Assembly: GCA_963691815.1 (NCBI GenBank)
Contig: OY829667.1
Span: forward strand, 15,773,992 to 15,837,991
Direction of reading: 5' to 3'
DNA from: Echiichthys vipera
Taxonomy: Eukaryota > Chordata > Actinopteri > Perciformes > Trachinidae
Length of the DNA: 64,000 nt
Shown: positions 38,847 through 50,214 of the stretch, one piece after another
How the letters are laid out: each line of letters opens with the position of its first letter
Numbering within the stretch: position 1 is the first letter of the stretch
Notes under the pieces: generated by a model
What the model was told of the DNA's origin: nothing
What the model saw: the letters and a program-made list of their open reading frames with translations, nothing else
Databases searched by the model: none
Position numbers and translations under genes: made by a program

Positions 38847-39215
38847 GTGCGTCCATCCAAACTACTGCAGATACTTCACTTCCAATTTCAGTTGACATGT
38901 CACTTCTGTCTCAATCTGTCGCTCTGCCTCTTTCCACCTTTCTAGGAAATATCTTAATCTTTTCAGAAGAGCTCCTAGGACTTCTGTCAATCTCTCTCAA
39001 ATGTCCCTCTACGTTTCCCATTACTGGTTCACATAGACCAGTATGGATACATGTCTATTTAAACTCCTCCACAACACACTGAAGCTGTGACCTCTTCAAT
39101 TTCTTGGGTCAAGATTTGAAACATTTATTTGAATTATGTAGTTGTCCTCAACAGAGAGAAAGAACATTGTGCCTATTCAAACAGCGCAGTGTGTATCCAT
39201 TTCTCCAGTGCTACA
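38847..39215. other. No gene recognised
   Basis: Non-coding spacer. Confidence 0.35.
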
Positions 39216-39330
39216 TAGACTTAGACTTAGATCCCTTTGGGAGGACTCCCGCAAGGAAATTGAGTTTCTTGCAGCTTACAAAAACACAAGGCAGGTATAA
39301 AAAAAATACAGTATAAGATAACCAATAAAC
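39216..39330 (+). mobile_element. Possible retroelement 3' end fragment
   Basis: 'acttagatccctttgggagg', 'actcccgcaaggaaattgag' and 'tttcttgcagc' resemble the 3' terminus of several teleost LINEs and their SINEs. No coding part is attached. Confidence 0.4.
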
Positions 39331-39449
39331 TCTAAGAGTTAGCTCAATCCCCAAGCTGGCTTTTTTCACCTGGCGCGCTATTGGCTGGTTAAACCCAGTG
39401 AAGACAGAGAAGCGTCGCAAGCAGTTCTGTGTTTTTTATATACAATTTA

Positions 39450-39830
39450 TATTCAATATGGCGGCCGCCGAAGTGCAGCAACTGTTGATGCAGCTGTTGC
39501 TGTAGTTTTAAATGATTTCAGTGGCAAGTTTACTTTGAAAACTGAGCAGAAACTTCCCTGGAGCAATTCCTCCAAAGAAAGGATGTATTTGCTTTACTGC
39601 CGACTGGTTTTGGTAAAAGTTTAATCTACCAGTTAGTCCCACTGGTGGCCCAACGAATGGAGTACGTCATCCGGACCGTTGGTCTGATTGGTTGAAGGAT
39701 TGTCCAGTTGCGTGCAGCCATTTGAACTACGCCCGACTCTTGTGCAGAAGAAAATGACAGCAGCCTTCCCAGACCAATTTGCAATCATAGCTTGAACTTG
39801 GTCTGGCAATAGTCAGACTACAGTCTCACA
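39450..39830 (+). pseudogene. RecQ-like helicase Walker A fragment inside a dispersed repeat
   Basis: An ATG in good context at 39458 starts MAAAEVQQL. After a one-base frame change the sequence reads DAAVAVVLNDFSGKFTLKTEQK, which I split here at 20 residues or fewer: DAAVAVVLNDFSGKF then TLKTEQK. After another frame change it reads EQFLQRKDVFA, then LLPTGFGKSLIYQLVPLVAQ. LPTGFGKS is a Walker A of the RecQ/DEAD superfamily 2 type, preceded by the Q-like EQ...F region as expected. The helicase homology stops near 39660, after which 39665-39830 looks like a dispersed repeat ending 'cttggtctggcaatagtcag'. The piece is too short and too shifted to be functional. It is either a captured host-gene fragment in a transposon or the start of a decayed transposon-borne helicase. 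Confidence 0.6.
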
Positions 39831-40147
39831 GAACCTTTCCAAAACCTGTCATTACAAAGTTATTTTACAGCTTGGTATCAAGCAAAATATTCTTGACAAA
39901 TAAAATCAGCTACAAAGACAGTTCCCTCCCTGAAGCACAACTCAAATTTCAGCCATCTAACCAAAAGAAATACAACATAAACTGAGGTCATTTTCATTTT
40001 TTTAAAAAGTACATCCCTTATGTCCTCGTAGATTGGGCAGTAAAACAAAAAAATTAAGCCTATTCTCATGAACATAACATATCATCATCTTATGAAACTT
40101 TGGCTAACCTGTTAAGGAACAACTGACTGTTAACATGTGTCTATTAT
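39831..40147. other. No gene recognised
   Basis: AT-rich spacer. Confidence 0.35.
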
Positions 40148-40339
40148 TCACTGTCGTTTAGCTTTGCCTTGGCCTTTACCAAGGAATTCCTGAAGGAACT
40201 GTGGCTCTTCAGCTGCTAAATGCTCCATTTTGTTCACCGCATTGTTGCAAACTTTGTCTGTCTGCTCGGCCAGACAAAAGTGTATGTTGGGTTTACCAGA
40301 GAGAGCACAGCTGACTGCTGCAGCTTTTTTTGACTGCAT
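40148..40339 (-). CDS. Unrecognised 63-codon ORF, possibly a last exon or retrocopy remnant
   Basis: The minus-strand frame starts MQSKKAAAVSCALSGKP, continues IHFCLAEQTDKVCNNAV and ends EFLGKGQGKAKRQ before TGA. It can be extended upstream by about eight codons to a TAA. Its composition (mixed polar, amphipathic, Lys-rich C-terminus) looks like real protein rather than repeat-derived sequence. I do not recognise the family. There is no poly(A) tract or target duplication that would prove a retrocopy and no clear acceptor upstream. It lies on the same strand as the dynein blocks but does not fit any part of dynein. Confidence 0.25.
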   Translation of the reverse strand: MQSKKAAAVSCALSGKPNIHFCLAEQTDKVCNNAVNKMEHLAAEEPQFLQEFLGKGQGKAKRQ

Positions 40340-40566
40340 GGCATTCTTGTAGGTGAGATGTTATTACTACTGTGTGCATTACTTGTAGCTGAGTGGGCTC
40401 TCAACTGGCCTATAAAGGCTACCACTGTACCACAGGCAATTCGCACATGCACAATTCAGCACGGACCTATTGAAAATCTCATCACCTCCAAGCCTCTGCA
40501 GCAGATGTAGAGACATCTACACGTAAGCGGAAAAATGAACACCATCTCTCTTTTTTTCTATGTGTA

Positions 40567-40568
<2 letters not shown>

Positions 40569-40633
<65 letters not shown>

Positions 40634-40640
40634 GTGCGTG
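40569..40640 (+). repeat. (TG)n microsatellite
   Basis: About 72 bp of TG repeats with TATG and TGCG variants at the right end. Confidence 0.96.
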
Positions 40641-41197
40641 TTGAATGGTAAACTTACACAGTATAAAAACATATTGAAGCTACAATACTGTGGGCTGGAT
40701 CAAATCAATCCATTTTCACAGCAGCTTTACTTGCACAGCCTACAAGCCTGAACCAGTAGCCCACTTTTCTGCTTGGACTTGGGACTCCACTCGGATTCTG
40801 AATGGAGGATAATAGTCATGACAACAAAAGCCCTGTGGGTCTAGTGCCAAAAACAAACTGTTATCCATGTGTGCGTAGTGAAACAAAGAAAATTAACTTC
40901 TGCAGATGATAATTTTAGTTGCACTGATTACACAGTGGAAGACTGTGGCTAATGTGCGCAATAAACGCTGCATAAATGTGTGTGAACATAAGGTGCCTGC
41001 CACTGATTTCATTTTATTCCCTCGTGTAAACTGTCATTTCATCACTGTTTTTTCTTCCAGAAGTAATTATTGCTTTATAAAACAAAAAATGAGAAGAGCC
41101 GGAATTGAGTTTATAAATGTGAATGGGGTACTGTGTTTGCCCAGCTAAGATTACATGTTGTGTAGTGTGAACAGTGCTGTTTTTTTAGTACCTGTAC
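40641..41197. other. No gene recognised
   Basis: AT-rich spacer. Confidence 0.35.
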
Positions 41198-41324
41198 CTG
41201 TGCAGGCTGATCATGAGGTAAGAGAGCACTTCACGCAGTTCACTCGCTAGTGGAGAGGTCATTTTTTCCATACAGCTGTCCAAGACTCGTAGAGTTCAGA
41301 TACTTCCATTCTCCCACAGGGGAT
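41198..41324 (-). pseudogene. dnah2: Dynein heavy chain exon, start of AAA2, with stops and frameshift (DNAH2-like)
   Basis: The minus strand has a CGTTTTCTAG acceptor at 41326-41325 and a CACAG/GTACAG donor. One frame reads YLNSTSLGQLYGKNDLSTSE, the dynein AAA2 segment normally 'LNPK-L--GELYGE-DLSTNEW'. The expected Trp codon is TGA, another TGA follows three codons later, and the family's 'VLS--MR' then appears in a different frame as VLSYLMI. No frame is open across the 127 bp. The match in residues and spacing is clear, so this is a damaged exon rather than chance. It lies correctly between the linker block at 54.5 kb and the AAA3 block at 19.0 kb. Confidence 0.7.
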
Positions 41325-43499
41325 CTAGAAAACGTTGAAATGGCAAAAACAACAACAATGAACGGTGAAAAAGTGTCGACAGGAGGCAGCGCATGGAGAT
41401 AAAGTACTGGTAAGAGTGAGAGGATGAGTTGAGGAAATTGTCTTTTTTTTTTGGGCAGATCCCAAATGTCTTTCTTATTTGTTAGCTATCAAGGTTTGCA
41501 TGCTAAAAATAATTGGAATTACACAGCTTTTCAATGAACATCTGCTCCATTTCATCGGAAGGTAGCAGGGGGTGTGCAGCTGATGCTTCAAGTGACAAAA
41601 AAAAAACGAGGGCAATGGTAACAATGTGCAAAACAAAAGCAGTGCAAAGTGAGAGCGAGACAAAGTCAAAGGTGTAGAGATTTACACAAATGCCTGTTGC
41701 AGTCTGATCATATCACTGATGACTGGCTTGTTTGTTCGCTGCTTCGGTTTGAATGACAGGAAAAATAATGTGCTATAATTTAACCGCAGCTATCTGAGGA
41801 ACATCTGCTCGGCTTTGTGTGCAAGTTGCACTGAGTGGGAATCATTAGTGACAAAAACAGTTCATGCTAAAAAGAAAAAACAAGTCGCTATACAACAGAG
41901 GGCAGCTAGAGACGTATATTAAAGGCGTAGTCAGATTTATCAGAACTATTTTTCTTCAGATCACACTGCTTCAAATGTAAAACAATACAGGAACAGATGC
42001 TTTACTTTATTGACAAGTTGGCGTCTGTTCCTGTAAGATTTTTTTTTAAACCCTTTAATGTCCTCACAAAGAACAAAGCGGTGCACTTTTTTTTTCTTCG
42101 CAGCTTTTATTTCCTCAGGGAAATAATAACAACAATCACATATTATTTTTCTAACAGACCTCACAGTATTTCAAATATAGGCCTCTACCAAACAGTTGAG
42201 ATGTCTGTTTACAATATATGTAAAACAGAAATTGAAAAATATGTCAATTTGTTGCCATGGATTCATATATCCATCTTTCGTATAACATATCAGAAATATT
42301 ACCAGTACTAGTATTATTGCCACATATTTATTCCAGATATCTACCATTAAGCTACTCTGAAAACATCTCAGAAATCATATGAAAGCATACTGATATTGTT
42401 TTTATCAACTATATAATGCAATACCATTACATATATTAGTTTATTATTATAATTATTATTATTATTATTTATGTTTAGTATATATTTGTCATTATTTTAC
42501 TTCACAAAAACATTTAGTTTAAAATGTATTATATTAGAATTACTACTTTTACCATAAAAGGACAATTCGACTGTTTGGTAGAACATGGTTTTGGACTTAA
42601 AAAAAATTATAAAAGAAAAAATAACATTTATGAAAGTATTTCAGCATGTACATAATGGAGTGACATTAAATGTTTCATTAACAACAATGAACGATCAGAA
42701 GTTATTTCATTTGTAAGAGAAAGTCTATTTCAACATTGGCTTAGCTTCACTACTATAACCATAAAAGGACATTTCAACCTGTTGGTAGAGCAAGATTTTA
42801 AGAAATTATATAACCCATATATTGTTTTTTTTTGTATAAAGTTCAAAGACTTCTGAAACTACAATATGCCTACCTTTAAATATTTCCCCACACAGAATCC
42901 TTATCAGGTCTGGAGTGATTTTATTGTTAATAACTTCCTGAAGGACGCGAAGTGAAAAGGCAAACTATTTAAGACACAGCAACATCTAGTGGATTTTTCT
43001 TTATAGCGTAACAGATATATATTTACTCAAAGTGTGCTCTCCCAAACAGCTAAGCAGAAAGTTAAAGGGTTGCAGCTGCTGGAGTAGATAACATTGCAAG
43101 CAAGGATAGCAGGCGATACATACAGTATACAGATGATATGATGATACAGAATAGAAATAAGGCCTAGTGCAAATTTAATTTCTTTAATCACTTCATGTTG
43201 AGTGTAGCATTACACTGCTACCGGCTATATCAGGTGAAATCCTAGAAATGGGTTTTGAGGAAGAAGAGAGCCAATCATAGACGAGGCTTGTCTTGATTTA
43301 GCAGTTCCCTTTCCTTTAAACAAGTAGTTTAGCATGCTTCTCATGTTCCCAGAGGCAATAGAAGAAAATGAGGATGCAGTGCCTTTTAAAATGTGCATCT
43401 GCGTGTGCACAGGTGTATGTCTGCGTGGGTGTGTGCATGCACACATGCACATGTGGGTGGGACAGGTCTGGGAATAGAAGGTATCTAAGCAGAGACAGA
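41325..43499. other. No gene; strongly AT-rich 42170-42880
   Basis: Includes a (TTA)n stretch at 42445-42470. The AAA2 P-loop exon should lie between here and 54.5 kb but was not found. Confidence 0.4.
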
Positions 43500-43653
43500 G
43501 GCAGGAGAGAGGAAGAGAGGGAGACCGATAATGAGAACCAGGGGGAGGTGATGCTGGCATGGGGAGAGGAAGATAGAGACCAGAAATAGACATGCAAAGA
43601 GCAAGGTGTTGAGTCAGAAAAGGAAAGGAGAGATGGCAGGCGTGGAAGGAAGA

Positions 43654-43718
<65 letters not shown>

Positions 43719-43935
43719 AGTGGGAAGCAAGAGAGAGGGGGGAGTGAGAATGTGTAAGGAAGATGGAGGGACAGAAAGGAGAAATGTGAAATGAAATGGG
43801 AAAAAAGAGATGTTGAGTGGGAAATAAAGCAGGAGGGGGAAAGTATAGAGAGGGAAATTGTTAGAGAACGAAAGCATGGAAGAGTTACTAGGAGCAAGAT
43901 GTAGGGAGTAAGAAGACAGCGAGGGACACAAATAG
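43500..43935 (+). repeat. Purine-rich tract with (GA)n microsatellite
   Basis: G+A bias on the plus strand for over 400 bp, with a pure GA array at 43655-43715. Minus-strand frames of 112-193 codons here are Ser/Leu/Phe readings of the bias. Confidence 0.85.
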
Positions 43936-44014
43936 ACGTAAGGTTGAGTCACACTGGGAACCTAGAACAAGCTGAAAGCACACAGAATTACAGCAGGAGC
44001 CACAGGGGGCATCT

Positions 44015-44192
<178 letters not shown>

Positions 44193-44380
44193 ATCCCTTT
44201 GCATATGCGATGTAGAGATGCACTTCTCCAATGTGGAGAAGGAAAGCAAGAGCAAAGAGTACTTATAAAAGGCTCAAAGGAAGGAATAAGAAGAGACAGG
44301 GATGGAGGTGGAGGCTAAGCAGGTGAAACACAACATGCTTAGAGTGATGAGCACTTAGCTTGCATACTAGATGTATACAA

Positions 44381-44493
<113 letters not shown>

Positions 44494-44654
44494 AGCACAC
44501 TTCTAAAAGGAGAGTAATCTTTCCTTTCTTCTCCCCCTCCCTCCCTTTCCTATTTATAATGACATCTGGAGTTGTTACAAGAGTGATGCGGAGAGTGAAA
44601 AAGACATAGATGAAGAAGAGGGGGAGAGTGAAGATGGGGAGGGATGGTAAAGGA

Positions 44655-44785
44655 CTTGTAGTCATAAGGCGCCTTTCTAGTTTTCTGTCCACTCGAGGCG
44701 CTTTTACACCACTTACTAGTAGTACAGTTTGGGGTTCAGTGTCTTGCCCAAGGATACTTTAACATGCAGGGATGAGAGGAGGCTA
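44655..44785 (-). mobile_element. tRNA-derived SINE (family S3), 3' part
   Basis: Minus strand: 'aagtatccttgggcaagac', 'actgaaccccaaactgtac', then the AAAGCGCC-type 3' part. Same family as 12530 and 18120. Confidence 0.65.
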
Positions 44786-45014
44786 CATACCTACTGCGTC
44801 TTCATTTTAAAACCTTGTTTCAAAAATGATCTCTGTATAAAATATAATCTCCATCCATATTAACACGCCTCAAAGCACATATCACGTGACCATTCATGTT
44901 CACTGGCCATGCACCTGCTGGGGTAAACAGGAAGGAGATTGTCTCATGTCAATATGGGTCGAAAAACATGGATGAAGTTGCAAATACAGAAAATACTTCA
45001 GAAGTAGAACAACA
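44786..45014. other. No gene recognised
   Basis: Spacer before the SANT-like ORF; may hold its untranslated leader. Confidence 0.35.
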
Positions 45015-45263
45015 ATGGTGAAATGTAAGGCCAGAGATTTATTTGCTTGCACCGACGATGAGGTGGAACTGTTACTGAAAGTAACACGTGAGTATGAGGC
45101 GGTTATAGCGGTAGAAAACATAGATTTGGAGTAGTTGCAAAGCAAATACGGCGACATGTCAGAGCGGTTCCAGGAGCATCATCCATCACGAGGAAGCATG
45201 GCTAAGGGAAAGGAACACCCACACAAGAAGAATGAAATTGCAAAAGTGTGTCTTGCTTCCTAA
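45015..45263 (+). pseudogene. SANT/Myb-like DNA-binding ORF of a multicopy teleost family, broken
   Basis: The ATG at 45015 (AACAATGG context) begins MVKCKARDLFACTDDEVELL, continuing LKVTREYEAV, then after codon 39 a TAG, then LQSKYGD, RFQEHHPS and PHKKNEIAKV before TAA at 45261. I recognise the layout 'D-LF-WTDDEVELLLKVT-EYK...VDWES-Q-KY-DI' from a widely copied teleost protein family with a trihelix/Myb-SANT-like fold, probably linked to Harbinger-type transposons. The internal stop replaces a Ser or similar codon. The conserved C-terminal half is missing because repeat family B starts at about 45325. It is therefore a truncated, non-functional copy. Confidence 0.65.
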
Positions 45264-45324
45264 CTGATAAGACTGACAGATGTGGGTGTCATTCTAAAAG
45301 TCTCCTTTTCTGCCGTCCAAACCA

Positions 45325-46420
45325 TTGACTGTTTAAAAAATGGACATAGCCTCTCCTCAGGGGCCCGTTCTCTCTACTTGATCCAGTCAATTTTGCCTCT
45401 GGGAGCCACTATTTTGTCAGACTTTGACTCCTCCTAATTTCCTCTTACCAAAAAAGGGCATGTATGTGACGTTGGGGGGAGGGAGATACGTCCATCTCGG
45501 TGACGTTTACAGAATTAGCCACATTAGCTCAGGGAGCTAGGCTAACAAAACATGTTACGAGATAAACAGGAGTGTGAGTCCTGTGTCTCTAGCGGAGATT
45601 ACACCGGCTATGATTTGAAATAAATTTTGGGAAAAAAAACAAACAAAAAAAAACCGGCTAGGTGAGTCGAGTTCAGGCGCTCCCGTGTCTGTAGTGGAGA
45701 TTACACCGGCTCCGGGAGTGAAGCGCAGGCAGTCAGCATTTATGATCTATGATTTAAACTGATATTCAGCATAGTCCCATGCTCATAGACTACAAAACAC
45801 TGACCCTCACGGCCTGAATCCTCCCCTGGCTCCAGAACAGCATCTAGTGTATGTGCCATAGATAGCAGGCTGTACTGCAAGTCATGGTGCAAGTGTGGCT
45901 AATGAATTAGCATAACAAAGCTAACGTTAACACTGTGTTTTCCTAAACCATTTGTTTGAACAGTTGTTTGAAGAAAAACCATCTTGTCACTTTTGGAAAC
46001 ACCACCACATGAATGACCGCAGTCGAGGTCGAGATGACGGAGTTAGCATGATAATCCTGACAACTAGCCTCCGAGGAGAAGTGAGGGCCAGAAGATAACT
46101 GTCACTCACGAGGCCACGCCCCCAATTTTTCATAAACTAACCTTAACTTAACCTCCAATGAAATAAAAAATAGCCTTTTACAAAAATATTCACTCTCCTA
46201 AGTGTTGTCATGGAGACATGACCTAAACATACAGACTAGAATGTTTTTTTGTCCTTAGTAGGTTTAATTATGCTGTGAAAATTGGCCTGTTTAACATGGG
46301 GGTCAATGAGAAACTGCTCTATTGTGCAAACTGCTCCTACTGGACACTCAGAGAACCGCAGTTTTTGGCACTTCCGTATTTGATCAACCAGGAAGTCGCT
46401 GTGGTGGGGGCTTGGTCCAG
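45325..46420 (+). repeat. Dispersed repeat family B, copy 3, long form
   Basis: Starts 'gactgtttaaaaaatggaca', passes 'ggccacgcccccaatttttc' near 46112 and 'acatgggggtcaatgagaaa' near 46296, and ends 'cagagaaccgcagtttttgg' and 'cacttccgtatttg'. These landmarks keep the order seen in the 33725 copy. It contains a duplicated 30-bp phrase at 45578 and 45680. Confidence 0.55.
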
Positions 46421-47239
46421 ACTAAAACACAATCTTTAAGTTTTTAATACTAAAACGGGTGCAGCAGTGTTTCCAAACATCTCTGTTTTAGGGGCTCAGA
46501 AATGCTGGAATATTATGGACACAGATATCTAAACGTAGCGTCGATGTAGACCACAGTGTGTGTGTTTATGCCCTAGAGAGGCATCAGCCAGTTCCAGCTG
46601 GGCCGTCAGCAAACGCCGTAGTTCTGTCTGATGCACCGTCACAAACATATTGTCACGACAAAGCACCGGTAAGCAGTTGCAATTAGTGCTGCTTTCCCTG
46701 CCAGTGTGATGCTTTCTGTGTGTGAGTGCCAAACAGTAATGAGTGTGTTTGTTGCTATAGATTCATACAAAACTGGTGCAAAGGAATATATGTGTATTTA
46801 CAGCCTGTTTATTTGTAACGATTGGTAAAGTGCCTGCACAGTGTCTCTGGGGTCCATTTAAAACAGTGCAAAGCGTCACAGTCATTCAGTCAAGCGTATC
46901 TGTGTGTGACTTGATTGTCTGTGGACCCAAAGAGACAAAACATCTAGATTAAGCTGGATCGACTTATGTGACTATCATACCTGTGAAGAAAGACAAAACA
47001 TGGAGTATGGGGATTGTCACATTTACAGTAGCAGCAGGGGGGAACAATTTGTGCTTCTCTTCACTCAGCTTTGTATTCTATCAGTTTAAAAAAAAAAACA
47101 TATCAAATGTGTATTGTCATATTTTTAAATCTTGCATCAGCCTGCTTTGCTTCCCATGCCTTGTAGAGAATCTTTTCAAACAGTGATGTACAAAACTATA
47201 ACATGAGACATGGTTTGTACTGGGCTCTGTCAATTCTCT
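46421..47239. other. No gene recognised
   Basis: Non-coding spacer. Confidence 0.35.
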
Positions 47240-47690
47240 GTTAGATACATAGATGGATTAAGAGACAATGGGCCCCTGGGCACAAACATGTAAGAGGCTC
47301 CCCGCTCTGTCTACGTAGGAACAAGACACCCAAATTCAAAGGGTCTACTTTTAGTCGTTTTGTAGTCATTTTGGGTCTCTCTGTGGTCATTGTGCACTTA
47401 CTTTTCTACAGTTTTCTACAATATGTTGTCTTTTTGTTTCACTTTGTGGTCATTTTACGTCCTTTATTAGTTGTATTGTTTGTCTCTGCAAATGTTTTGC
47501 ATCTATTTTTAGTCATTCCACGTTTTTTAGCCGCCGTTTTTGTCTCTTTGTGGTCATTTTGTGCCTATTTTCAGACATGTAGTATCTTTTCATGGTTGAT
47601 TTGCATCCCAATTGTCATGTTTTGTCTATTTGTGGTTGTTTTGTGTGTACTTGTTTTTTATGCAACATTTTTGGAGTCTTGGAGCTTATA
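47240..47690 (+). repeat. Dispersed repeat with internal minisatellite of about 20-25 bp period
   Basis: Begins with 'ggattaagagacaatgggcc' and 'cctgggcacaaacatgtaag', then has at least six diverged copies of a 'tctctttgtggtcattttgt'-type unit between 47370 and 47650. The pattern is familiar from fish genomes. The 106-codon hydrophobic plus-strand frame across it is a consequence of the repeat. Confidence 0.65.
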
Positions 47691-49359
47691 ATATATAATG
47701 AGGTGACATTCCTTCTATAAGCCTCTAGCTTGCTTCTTTTCTTTTGTTGCTGTATTTTTATTGCTTTGTTTTATAGTACATTTAAATAAATCCAATCAAA
47801 ATCACAGGACGTGAAAGAAAGCATTGCAAGGGAGACATTATGCAGGCATGTCAAGAGATACAGTAAAACAGGTGTTCAGTACAGTCCTTCATGGTTTACA
47901 CAATGACGACTTAAACACTCCTATTAGAACTAAAAAGGGACTCGGAGAGCACAGACCCATGGCTAAACGAAAAATAATGTTTATCCAACCTGGGGTTCAG
48001 ATCCATTCCAAAATGTAGTGGATTCTTCCTTGGCCCAGACAGACAAACAGGTTTCATGAAACTAAGGCCAGAAGTTTTTTCTTTAATCGTGCTGACAAAG
48101 CAAAACCGAAGAAAACTTCCTTAGAAGAGGCCATTAAAGATGAAAGTCAGCATGTAAATGGCCAAATTGCTAGTGAATATTTACATTTTACCAGCCACTC
48201 AATAGATCACCGTTGTGTCAGCATTTGGCTGGTGCTAATTTTGTACCCTGCTTTAACATGCTCATAAACACCTCTTTAAGAGTTTATTTGAAGGAAAGGT
48301 ACAGAATTCCTTCCTCTGACTGTGACATCGCATGGCCTGTATCATGACACTTGGAGGCTCATTCCTGTCTCGAGTTCAGTCACTCACTCTATGTCAGGGT
48401 GTGCCACTTTCTCATCCGTCTCTCTCACTTAGACTTTCTAAGACTCCATGTCAACAAGATGATTCGCATTGGTGCTTTAATCCTCCTTACTTGGCCAACC
48501 CGATCCATTTAAAACACTCACAAATACTCACAGCTCTAGACTCCCTTGAAGTGTAAAGGGTGGTAGAAAGCAAAAGAGCTCTTAAAACTCATTAGAGGGG
48601 GGGAAGGCCTCTGCAGATGATGAGATACACTCAATTAAACAAAATAGGGTTCTACTGTGCCCAAGGGAGTCATGCTAAACCAGCAGGAAGAGAAAACCCT
48701 CAGAGAGAGAAAATTTGTAATATCTGTGGCATATGTGACGATGCCTGTGTGTGTGTATGTGCGTGAGAGATGAGCGTCATGGAGTTGACAGATACATCTG
48801 AATGTTTGGCAGTCTGTGTATGATGTGTGTCAAGCTACAGACCCCCCAGGGACAGTCGATGTGATCATATGTTGACGACATGTCCTGATAGGTGTGATAA
48901 ATGCTCCAACACATCTGTTTAAAAACAAAGGGTGTGTAATTTCTTGGAAGGGCCCCTCAGGGACAAATGTTGTTATATTCATAGTCAAAGAGAAAAGGAG
49001 TGGCAGTGTAAGATTGAAGGAAAGAGACAGAGGATCATGGGAATACAGCAGATAAAAACAACTATAAGTCAATCAGAGACTTACTGCGACCTGCAGTAAT
49101 GATAGAAAGTTGTTATCTACAGCCGATTTGAATGGCAGAGGGAATGCTCATCAACACTGAATGTGTACGGATATTGTAAAATATGTATTGTCAGATGTGT
49201 TCCACTCTCTACGTGACATCCTGTTGACCTTGTGCCATTTTTCAATATGTTTTAAAACCCCCAAATTGTTCCTTTAAAATAATATTTGTACTAATAAAAT
49301 AATGTTTAGCTTTGTGTTACTGGGAGAGCTTAACTAAGATCCCTTTTTGAAAATAAGTA
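47691..49359. other. No gene recognised
   Basis: Intron-like; no exon, RNA gene or repeat boundary recognised. Confidence 0.35.
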
Positions 49360-50156
49360 CAGTGCCTATAGAAAGTATTGATACCCTTTTGAAATACTCA
49401 CCTTTTTTTGTTTTACAGCCTGAAATGATAATGCATAAAACCATATATTTTCCAGCGTGCTTTTACACATAAGATGCGGATGCCATGCGGCAAAAGGTTA
49501 TATGGTCAGATGAGACCAAAATTGAAATTTTTGGGCTGAACTCCAAGTGCTATGTTTGGGGTAAACCAACCACAGCACACTGCCCAAAACACACCAGGTG
49601 AAGCATGGTGGTGGCAGCATTATGTTGTGGGCTTGTTTCTCTTCAGCAGGGACTTGGCAATTGGTCTGGATTGAAAGGAAAATGGATGCTGCCAGGTACA
49701 CCCACATTCTTGAGGAAAACCTGCAGCCCTCTGTTAGACACTTGAAAATGGGCAGGTGGTTCACCTTCTAGCATAACAAGGACCCAAAACACACCACCAT
49801 GTCCTAGAGTGGCCCAGTCAGAGCCCTGACCTGAATCCTACAGAAAATCTGTGGATGGACTTGAAGAGTGCAGTCCATCGCCGCTCACCACAGAATTTGA
49901 CTGATATCAAACAGTTCTGCAGGAAGAATGGGGAAATATCTCCCAATCTAGGTGCACAAAGCTGGTAGAGACATATCCAAACAGACTGATGGCTGTTATT
50001 AAAGCAAAAGGTAGCTCCACAAAGTATCACATCTGGGGTCTATTTCACTTAAATGTTGAAACTCAAAATGTCTAAATCATGCTGGAAAAACATTTTTTTT
50101 AAATGTATTATCGTTTCACTATTTTAAAAGGGTATCAGAAGTTTCTAAAGAGACTG
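49360..50156 (+). mobile_element. Tc1/mariner-type transposon, internally deleted and inactive
   Basis: A 797-bp element is bounded by TA dinucleotides (49358-49359 and 50157-50158). Its ends are inverted copies: CAGTGCCTATAGAAAGTATT on the left, and CAGTCTCTTTAGAAACTTCT read from the right. The interior encodes, with stops and shifts, VIWSDETKIEIFGLN, YVWGKP, then the NKDPKH and SPDLNPIENLW-type regions in degraded form. The DE following VIWS corresponds to the first catalytic Asp of the DDE triad. The N-terminal helix-turn-helix half of the transposase is deleted, since full elements are about 1.2-1.6 kb. It could still be mobilised only in trans, and only if the ends are recognised. Confidence 0.9.
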
Positions 50157-50214
50157 TAGGTGTGGCAGAAAGCACTTAGTGTATCCAGCAAACATTTTCA
50201 AAATATGGTTCCAT

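Noticed and set aside
41190..41216. Plus-strand micro-exon with TTTTTTTAG acceptor and GAG/GTAAGA donor
   Set aside because: The same bases are better explained as the antisense of the AAA2 dynein exon.
43316..43952. Minus-strand frames of 193 and 112 codons
   Set aside because: Readings of a purine-rich tract and its GA array.
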